Source: Collinsella sp.
GTDB taxonomy: Bacteria > Actinomycetota > Coriobacteriia > Coriobacteriales > Coriobacteriaceae
Length of the DNA: 9,884 nucleotides
Direction: 5' to 3'
Assembly (NCBI GenBank): GCA_019419625.1
Contig: DXZO01000052.1
Span: 1-9,884, forward strand
Part shown: in pieces, positions 6,389 through 9,884 of the stretch
Numbering within the stretch: position 1 is the stretch's first letter
Layout: each line of letters starts with the position of its first letter
Translations under genes and position numbers: made by a program
The notes under the pieces: model-generated
Told to the model about the DNA's origin: nothing
Databases searched by the model: none
Seen by the model: the letters and a program-made list of their open reading frames with translations, nothing else

Positions 6389-7822
6389 ATGGCTGTTATT
6401 AATGTGCTGCCTTCGGATGGGAAGGTTATTGACGAGGGTCCAGTTGGTTGCTCTGCTGATGTTTGCTGTGATGACTTTCGTCATCTCGATGTTGGACTGC
6501 CGCCCGAGATTCTTCGTCTTATGGATGCCGGGTATTTGACGCAGGCTGTTGCTGCCTGCGATCGCCTTTTGGAGCAGAACCCCGAGCCTTCGCTGGCTGC
6601 TTGTGTTCGTGCCGAGCGGTATCGCATGCTCGAGACGCCGCTTCATTTTTCGGTGTCGCGCGACCAGGCTATTGCGATGATTCGCGAGGAGTGGCCAGAG
6701 TTTACCGAAGAGCAGTTTGATGACCTGATTAATCGTAAGCGTATTGACTGGCGCTTTATCGATGGCGAACTGTTCGTTCTCGACAACTTCCTCGATTCGC
6801 TTCGCGTATATCCCAAAGAGGTTCCCGGCATGCGGCCCGATTCTACGGACGGAATAGCACTGCGCAACGAGATGCTCAAGGAGATGGAGTCACAAAACGG
6901 ATTGGCTCGCGTCATTACGCTTAAAGCGTCCGTGTCTGTCCCCGGCGCTCTGGAAGGGGAGACCGTTCGCGCGTGGCTACCCGTTGCCGCCGCCTGTCGT
7001 CAACAGTCTCATATCGAGGTTCTCGATATGACGCCGGAGGGTGCTGTTGCCCCCGCGAATGCTTCGGCGCGTACCGCCTCGTGGTCTTCTTCGAGTGAGC
7101 GCTCATTCTCGGTGACCTATCGCTATCAAATTGATGCCGCTTATCGTGATGTCTATGGGGGTGCGCTTCCGGTGCATCCTTGCATGGACGCGCCACTGCC
7201 CGTGGACACCTCCGAGGACCGTCCGCACATTGCATTCACGCCGTATCTACAGCAGCTGACAGCCCGTGTCATTGACGGGCTCGAGGATCCGCTCGATCGC
7301 GCCCGTGCTATCTATGATTACCTGACGCAGTACATCGACTATCGCTATCAGCCGCCGTACTTGCTTTTGGGATCTATTGCCGATGACTGCGCGCATTCGC
7401 TCCGCGGCGATTGCGGCGTTATGGCGCTCACGTTTATCACCATGTGCCGTATCGCGGGCGTGCCTGCCCGTTGGCAGAGCGGCCTGTATGTTGCGCCCGA
7501 TTCGGTGGGGTCGCACGACTGGGCAGAGTTCTATACGCCGCAGACCGGATGGCTCAACGCCGACGTGTCATTTGGATCTTCTGCTCGCAGGATGGGGGAG
7601 GAGTGGCGCCGCCGTCACTACTTTGGCAATCTCGACCCGTGGCGTATGGTGGCCAACAATCGATTCCAGGCAGAGTTTGAGCCCTCTTTCGACGGCATGC
7701 GCGAGGACCCTTACGATAACCAGATGGGTGAGGCTTCGGTCGACGGTCGCGGATGCCGTCGGCGCGAGATGCTCCGCACGGTCGAACTCATCGAAATGCT
7801 CGAAGTTCCATTTTCGGACTAA
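6389..7822 (+). CDS. Transglutaminase-like domain protein, cytosolic
   Basis: This 477-residue protein has a C-terminal transglutaminase-like (papain-fold) domain with an intact triad: Cys342 in RGDCGVMALTF, His376 in GSHDWAEFY and Asp392 in WLNADVSFG. IAGVPARW after the Cys is typical of the family. Such bacterial domains usually act as cysteine peptidases or amidases rather than cross-linkers; the substrate is unknown. The N-terminal ~100 residues look helical and may hold a TPR-like unit (LMDAGYLTQAVAACDRLLEQNP); the middle (about 170-260) is probably a beta-sandwich as in related proteins. No signal peptide or membrane segment is seen. ATG 6389 is chosen because GGAG (6378-6381) lies 7 nt upstream; an in-frame GTG at 6371 has no ribosome site. 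It appears monocistronic between the fba hairpin and the tRNA promoter. Codons are less biased than in fba or the ribosomal genes, suggesting modest expression. Confidence 0.85.
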   Translation: MAVINVLPSDGKVIDEGPVGCSADVCCDDFRHLDVGLPPEILRLMDAGYLTQAVAACDRLLEQNPEPSLAACVRAERYRMLETPLHFSVSRDQAIAMIREEWPEFTEEQFDDLINRKRIDWRFIDGELFVLDNFLDSLRVYPKEVPGMRPDSTDGIALRNEMLKEMESQNGLARVITLKASVSVPGALEGETVRAWLPVAAACRQQSHIEVLDMTPEGAVAPANASARTASWSSSSERSFSVTYRYQIDAAYRDVYGGALPVHPCMDAPLPVDTSEDRPHIAFTPYLQQLTARVIDGLEDPLDRARAIYDYLTQYIDYRYQPPYLLLGSIADDCAHSLRGDCGVMALTFITMCRIAGVPARWQSGLYVAPDSVGSHDWAEFYTPQTGWLNADVSFGSSARRMGEEWRRRHYFGNLDPWRMVANNRFQAEFEPSFDGMREDPYDNQMGEASVDGRGCRRREMLRTVELIEMLEVPFSD

Positions 7823-7836
7823 TCGGTAGAAAGCTG

Positions 7837-7845
7837 TGATAAACT
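7837..7845 (+). promoter_or_regulatory. Probable tRNA-Leu promoter (extended -10)
   Basis: TGATAAACT: TG, one base, then TAAACT (7840-7845), 15 bases before the mature tRNA 5' end and 15 after the previous stop codon. Transcription would start around 7852, leaving a short 5' leader for RNase P to remove. No strong -35 is visible. Confidence 0.45.
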
Positions 7846-7860
7846 AACTCACGCATTGCG

Positions 7861-7948
7861 TGCCCGAGTGGCGGAATTGGCAGACGCAGTGGACTCAAAA
7901 TCCACCGTTGGCAACAACGTGCGAGTTCGAGTCTCGCCTCGGGCACCA
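7861..7948 (+). tRNA. tRNA-Leu, anticodon CAA, CCA encoded
   Basis: This 88-nt class II tRNA decodes UUG leucine codons. The 7-bp acceptor TGCCCGA/TCGGGCA is perfect. The anticodon stem GTGGA/TCCAC encloses the loop CTCAAAA, giving anticodon CAA. The long variable arm folds as CGTTG-GCAA-CAACG, which marks a Leu/Ser/Tyr tRNA. The T arm is GCGAG-TTCGAGT-CTCGC. CCA is encoded at 7946-7948. The D arm carries the usual GTGGCGG...GGCAGAC pattern. It has its own promoter and terminator, and its 3' end is duplicated 184 bp downstream. Confidence 0.96.
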
Positions 7949-7967
7949 TACATGCAAGTGAGCGTTC

Positions 7968-7990
7968 AAGGGGGTTGCGGCCCCCTTTTT
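7968..7990 (+). terminator. Intrinsic terminator of tRNA-Leu
   Basis: AAGGGGG (7968-7974) pairs with CCCCCTT (7981-7987) around a TTGCGG loop, and the stem runs into a T5 tract (7986-7990). It lies 20 nt after the tRNA CCA. Confidence 0.88.
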
Positions 7991-8025
7991 CGTGCCGAAC
8001 TCGCGTGAGCGCGCGAAGCGTTAAG

Positions 8026-8100
8026 CAAACAGGCCTGTGGCCTGTTTGTAGCGGAGCGTGGCGAGGGCGCCACGCGCCCGAAGCCCGGGGCTTCGCGAAG
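8026..8100 (+). repeat. Three tandem hairpins between the two tRNA-end copies
   Basis: Three near-perfect inverted repeats follow each other: CAAACAGGCC-TGT-GGCCTGTTTG (8026-8048, 10 bp), GCGTGGCG-AGGG-CGCCACGC (8056-8075, 8 bp), and CGAAGCC-CGG-GGCTTCG (8079-8095, 7 bp). The last overlaps the palindrome CTTCGCGAAG (8091-8100). None has a following T tract, so they are not ordinary terminators. The array starts about 35 nt after the tRNA terminator and ends 9 nt before the second tRNA-end copy. It does not look coding. It could be an intergenic palindromic repeat or the remains of an inserted element. Confidence 0.65.
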
Positions 8101-8109
8101 CGAAGGCCC

Positions 8110-8158
8110 TTCGAGTCTCGCCTCGAGCACCATACATGCAAGCGAGCGTTCAAGGGGG
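8110..8158 (+). pseudogene. Decayed partial copy of the tRNA-Leu 3' end
   Basis: Bases 8110-8159 repeat 7926-7975 with two mismatches in 50, covering the T loop, 3' T stem, 3' acceptor strand, CCA and downstream spacer. The copy begins exactly at the T loop; the 5' T-stem strand is replaced by unrelated sequence (GGCCC instead of GCGAG), and 8126 (A for G) breaks the acceptor strand. No D arm or anticodon arm precedes it, so no tRNA can be made. It could be the remnant of a second tRNA gene in tandem, or an att-like repeat left by an element that integrated into the tRNA 3' end. Confidence 0.8.
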
Positions 8159-8173
8159 TCAAGGTCCCTTTTT
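8152..8173 (+). terminator. Terminator behind the partial tRNA copy
   Basis: AAGGG (8152-8156) pairs with CCCTT (8166-8170), extended by a G-T wobble, and is followed by T5 (8169-8173). The loop differs from that of the first terminator while the stem still forms. With the upstream tRNA terminator it insulates infC from read-through. Confidence 0.65.
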
Positions 8174-8203
8174 CGTGTACGTAATGTGATAACGCGCTGT
8201 ACG

Positions 8204-8212
8204 TGTTATTAT
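8204..8212 (+). promoter_or_regulatory. Probable promoter of the infC-rpmI-rplT operon
   Basis: TGTTATTAT is an extended -10 (TG, one base, TATTAT at 8207-8212). A weak -35-like TGTGAT (8185-8190) lies 16 nt upstream. Transcription would start near 8219, giving a leader of about 175 nt before infC, much longer than for the other genes here and consistent with an attenuator. Confidence 0.5.
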
Positions 8213-8218
8213 TCGCAA

Positions 8219-8394
8219 GGCGTTGTTCCCACAATGCCCTAAAGAGGAACCTGAGGGTTCCCACCTTTTGGCGCCAATGAGCAGCTGACTGGTCATACAA
8301 CTTAGATTCCCTTCCTCAAATCGAGGAAGTCTATGTGTACGACCTGGTTGCTGAGAAGCGCCGGGTTATTTTTTTATGAATGGAGGTAGGGAAA
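8219..8394 (+). promoter_or_regulatory. infC leader: candidate transcription attenuator with two exclusive folds
   Basis: A first hairpin is GGAACC-TGAG-GGTTCC (8245-8260). A second, CTTCCTC-AAATC-GAGGAAG (8311-8329), extended by TAGA/TCTA (8303-8306 with 8330-8333), is enclosed by a long imperfect stem pairing 8282-8299 with 8336-8353: CAGC/GCTG, C/G, GGTC/GACC and TACA/TGTA. The 3' side of this stem contains the 5' arm of the terminator at 8341-8375, so the two cannot form together. This is the antiterminator/terminator layout of ribosomal-protein leaders; in Bacillus the infC operon is controlled in this way by L20. The ligand here is inferred, not shown. Confidence 0.6.
8341..8375 (+). 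terminator. Intrinsic terminator (attenuator) just before infC
   Basis: GACCTGG (8341-8347) pairs with CCGGGTT (8361-8367), including wobbles. An inner GCT-GAGA-AGC stem lies at 8350-8359. One base after the stem come seven Ts (8369-8375). It ends only 20 bases before the infC start and lies downstream of the operon promoter, so it would cut off the operon's own mRNA unless an alternative fold prevents it. Confidence 0.65.
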
Positions 8395-8397
8395 ATA
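8382..8397 (+). promoter_or_regulatory. infC ribosome binding site that points to an ATA start codon
   Basis: GGAGG at 8382-8386 is followed by 8 nt and then the in-frame codon ATA at 8395-8397. The only in-frame ATG (8380) overlaps this site and has only T-rich sequence upstream, so ribosomes placed by GGAGG would start at ATA. Confidence 0.6.
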
Positions 8398-8946
8398 GCT
8401 AAGTCTGATGACACCCGCATCAACGAGATCACTGCATCTTCGTGTCGTTTGATTGGCGTCGATGGCTCTCAGCTCGGCCTGTTCGCCATCCGCGATGCCC
8501 AGCGCGTCGCCGACGATCAGGGTCTCGACCTGGTCGAGATCGCTCCCAACGCGGAGCCGCCGGTCTGCAAGGTCATGGACTACGGTAAGTTCAAGTACCA
8601 GCAGGCCATGAAGGCCAAGGCTGCTCGTAAGAACCAGTCCAAGGTCGAGGTCAAGGAAATGAAGTTCCGACCCAAGATCGACGTTGGCGACTACGAGACC
8701 AAGAAGGGCCACGTTCTGCGTTTCCTCAAGAAGGGCGCACGCGTTAAGATCACCATCATGTTCCGCGGCCGTGAGATGGCTCACCCGGAGCAGGGCCTTA
8801 ACGTTCTCGAGCGTCTCGCCGAGGATCTCAAGCCTTACGCTACGGTCGAGTCCAAGCCTAAGATGGAAGGCCGTAACATGCTTATGCTGCTCGCCCCGAT
8901 TAAGGGCGCCTTCGATGAGGATAAAGCGGCAAGCGATAGCAAGTAA
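8395..8946 (+). CDS. infC: Translation initiation factor IF-3
   Basis: This 183-residue protein binds the 30S subunit, blocks premature joining of 50S, and checks the start codon and initiator tRNA. The N-domain has RINEITASSCRLIG and GLDLVEIAPNAEPPVCKVMDYGKFKYQ, the linker is Lys-rich, and the C-domain has EVKEMKFRPKID, DYETK, FLKKGARVKITIMFRGREMAHPEQG and the terminal MLMLLAP. Length is normal for the family. I place the start at ATA 8395, where GGAGG is 8 nt upstream, giving (M)AKSDDTRINE; starting at ATG 8380 would add five residues encoded by the ribosome site itself. E. coli infC uses AUU for autoregulation by IF3, so a rare start is expected. First gene of the infC-rpmI-rplT operon, with an attenuator in front. 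A start at 8380 is the alternative; the product is not in doubt. Confidence 0.93.
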   Translation: MAKSDDTRINEITASSCRLIGVDGSQLGLFAIRDAQRVADDQGLDLVEIAPNAEPPVCKVMDYGKFKYQQAMKAKAARKNQSKVEVKEMKFRPKIDVGDYETKKGHVLRFLKKGARVKITIMFRGREMAHPEQGLNVLERLAEDLKPYATVESKPKMEGRNMLMLLAPIKGAFDEDKAASDSK

Positions 8947-8978
8947 CTAGTGTTCTGTAACCGATTAAGGAGTATTTC

Positions 8979-9170
8979 ATGCCTAAGATGAAGTCCCACA
9001 GCGGCACCAAGAAGCGTTTCCGCAAGACTGGTACCGGCAAGCTTATGCGCGCCAAGGCTTTCAAGAGCCACATCCTGAGCAAGAAGTCCACCAAGCGTAA
9101 GCGTGGCTTCCGTCAGGAGACCGAGATCGCCGCTGCCGACCGCAAGGTCATCAAGTCGCGTCTCGCCTAA
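8979..9170 (+). CDS. rpmI: 50S ribosomal protein bL35
   Basis: This 63-residue, very basic protein belongs to the large ribosomal subunit. It begins MPKMKSHSGTKKRFRKTGTGK, the usual bL35 opening (K-x-K-T/S-x-x-x-x-x-KRF), and ends in an Arg/Lys-rich tail with DRKVIKSRL. Length is typical (about 64). The ATG has AAGGAG 8 nt upstream. It lies 32 nt after infC and 46 nt before rplT, in the standard operon order, and has the strongly biased codons of a highly expressed gene. Confidence 0.97.
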   Translation: MPKMKSHSGTKKRFRKTGTGKLMRAKAFKSHILSKKSTKRKRGFRQETEIAAADRKVIKSRLA

Positions 9171-9216
9171 GTTCGCGTTCCCGTTTTTCGTTTTACCGTC
9201 TAGGAGTTGATAGAAC

Positions 9217-9576
9217 ATGGCACGTATTAAGCGCGCTGTTGCCGCCAAGAAGAAGCGCCGTACCGTTATGCACCGTGCGAAGGGTTACTACGGTGCCGCT
9301 TCGCGTACTTACAAGCATGCTAAAGAGCAGGTCCAGCACTCCCTGCAGTATCAGTATCGTGATCGCCGCAACAAGAAGCGCGAGATCCGTTCTCTCTGGA
9401 TCACCCGTATCAACGCTGCTGCTCGCCTGAACGACATCTCTTACTCTCAGTTCATGCACGGCCTGAAGGTTGCCGGCATCGAGCTCGACCGCAAGGTCCT
9501 GGCTCAGATGGCTTACGAGGACATCGAGTCCTTCAACGAACTGGCTGCCATTGCCAAGAAGGCTCTCGAGGCCTAA
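9217..9576 (+). CDS. rplT: 50S ribosomal protein bL20
   Basis: This 119-residue, basic protein is needed early in assembly of the large ribosomal subunit and binds 23S rRNA. It starts MARIKRAVAAKKKRRTVM and carries AKGYYGAASRTYKHA, RDRRNKKREIRSLWITRINAAAR and YSQFMHGLKVAGIELDRKVLAQMA, all characteristic of bL20. Length matches the family (117-120). The ribosome site TAGGAG lies 11 nt upstream of the ATG. It is the last gene of the operon and is followed by a strong terminator. In Bacillus and E. coli L20 represses its own operon, so it is the natural candidate ligand for the infC leader. Confidence 0.97.
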   Translation: MARIKRAVAAKKKRRTVMHRAKGYYGAASRTYKHAKEQVQHSLQYQYRDRRNKKREIRSLWITRINAAARLNDISYSQFMHGLKVAGIELDRKVLAQMAYEDIESFNELAAIAKKALEA

Positions 9577-9597
9577 TAGATTCTCTTGAATCGCTAG

Positions 9598-9633
9598 GGG
9601 AGTGTCGCGTTGTGCGCGGCGCTCCCTCTTTTT
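9598..9633 (+). terminator. Intrinsic terminator of the infC-rpmI-rplT operon
   Basis: GGGAGTGTCGCG (9598-9609) pairs with CGCGGCGCTCCC (9615-9626) over 12 bp with two G-U wobbles and a TTGTG loop. TC and then T5 follow. It ends the operon 22 nt after the rplT stop codon. Confidence 0.9.
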
Positions 9634-9654
9634 ATCTGAAGCGCGGTTTACATT

Positions 9655-9662
9655 GCTAAAAG
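9655..9662 (+). promoter_or_regulatory. Possible promoter downstream of rplT
   Basis: TGCTAAAAG (9654-9662) resembles an extended -10 (TAAAAG at 9657-9662), with no clear -35. A second weak reading pairs TTTACA (9647-9652) with TAGATA 16 nt later. A promoter is expected somewhere here because the preceding terminator is strong. Confidence 0.25.
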
Positions 9663-9684
9663 CGCGGGTAGATAGACACTTACA

Positions 9685-9775
9685 GGTGACCGATCTCTAT
9701 ATATTTCTAAACCAAAGGGTCATCATCTGATACGTGCGGAAGATCCGCACCAGTCTTTCTATTAGCTATAGAAAG
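9685..9775 (+). other. Three consecutive hairpins, possible structured leader RNA
   Basis: Three stems follow in 91 bases: GGTGACC/GGTCATC (9685-9691 with 9718-9724, one G-U, 26-nt loop), GTGCGGA-AGA-TCCGCAC (9734-9750, perfect 7 bp), and CTTTCTAT-TAGCT-ATAGAAAG (9755-9775, perfect 8 bp). The AT-rich composition differs from the neighbouring genes and no long reading frame crosses it. It could be the 5' leader of the next gene or a small RNA. I do not recognise a known riboswitch, and T-box hallmarks are absent. Confidence 0.4.
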
Positions 9776-9795
9776 CGATATGTTGTGTAGGACTT

Positions 9796-9884
9796 GTGAA
9801 GAGTGGAATTGACGACCCACAGGGCTTCGCGGTCTGGCAATATATCTCCTTGCCGCGCGGCCCGGTCGGACCGGATCAGCCGCC
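9796..9884 (+). CDS. Possible start of an unidentified gene, cut by the window edge
   Basis: From GTG 9796 a frame stays open to the edge for 29 codons and reads (M)KSGIDDPQGFAVWQYISLP, then a Gly/Pro-rich stretch. The in-frame stop upstream is at 9769, so any start must lie after that. The ribosome site is poor (AGGA at 9789-9792, too close), so the true start is uncertain. Composition returns to GC-rich coding style here. The product is not recognised and the call could be wrong; the remaining sequence lies outside the window. Confidence 0.25.
   Translation, partial: MKSGIDDPQGFAVWQYISLPRGPVGPDQP

Noticed and set aside
7949..8180. CRISPR-like or tandem repeat array
   Set aside because: Only two copies at 184-bp spacing, and the repeat is plainly the tRNA end; the hairpins between differ from each other.
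7975..8184. 69-residue open frame on the + strand between the tRNA and infC
   Set aside because: It starts inside the tRNA terminator loop and reads through the hairpin array and the tRNA-end copy; no ribosome site.
7788..8300. 170-residue open frame on the - strand across the tRNA and hairpin array
   Set aside because: It runs antisense through the tRNA-Leu gene, its terminator and the palindromes. The long frame follows from the GC-rich repeat composition, and it has no ribosome site or family resemblance.
9634..9884. T-box or known riboswitch after rplT
   Set aside because: No T-box sequence (AGGGTGGNACCGCG-like) and no core of a riboswitch class that I can recognise; kept only as an unassigned structured region.

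Overview
The window looks like chromosomal DNA of a GC-rich Gram-positive bacterium. The best guess is a gut actinobacterium of the class Coriobacteriia, Collinsella-like. This is an inference from codon use (C/G-ending codons, strongest in the aldolase and ribosomal genes), AGGAGG-type ribosome binding sites, a tRNA with encoded CCA, and general protein flavour; no database search was possible. All supported genes are on the + strand, and most of the DNA is core housekeeping sequence. I saw no transposase, phage gene, CRISPR array or rRNA.

Layout. Positions 1-1932 hold the 3' part of a recJ gene whose product continues past the RecJ OB domain into a complete DEAH/RecQ-like helicase. Fifteen bases later comes a full-length bifunctional (p)ppGpp synthetase/hydrolase (1948-4308), then a perfect 11-bp hairpin and a glyoxalase-II-like metallo-beta-lactamase-fold hydrolase (4393-5076). 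The recJ-rel-MBL order resembles the recJ-apt-relA-dtd-MBL neighbourhood of Firmicutes, without apt and dtd. A regulated-looking 194-bp spacer leads to class II fructose-bisphosphate aldolase (5271-6137), which is followed by a 90-nt compound hairpin. Next comes a cytosolic transglutaminase-like cysteine protein with its own promoter (6389-7822), and then tRNA-Leu(CAA) (7861-7948).

The 431 bases between the tRNA and infC are the most unusual part. They contain the tRNA terminator, three tandem hairpins, and a decayed second copy of the tRNA 3' end (from T-loop to terminator, offset 184 bp). A candidate promoter and a long infC leader follow. The leader can fold either into an intrinsic terminator ending in seven Ts directly before infC, or into an alternative long stem that uses up the 5' arm of that terminator. 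This looks like transcription attenuation of the infC-rpmI-rplT translation operon (8395-9576). The infC ribosome binding site is placed for an ATA start codon, which fits the known autoregulation of infC by IF3 discrimination against non-canonical starts. A strong terminator follows rplT.

The last 251 bases hold a possible new promoter, three consecutive hairpins that may form a structured leader, and perhaps the first codons of an unidentified gene running off the right edge.

The most interesting material is therefore in the RNA-level control around infC and in the tRNA-end duplication with its hairpin array, rather than in an unknown protein system.
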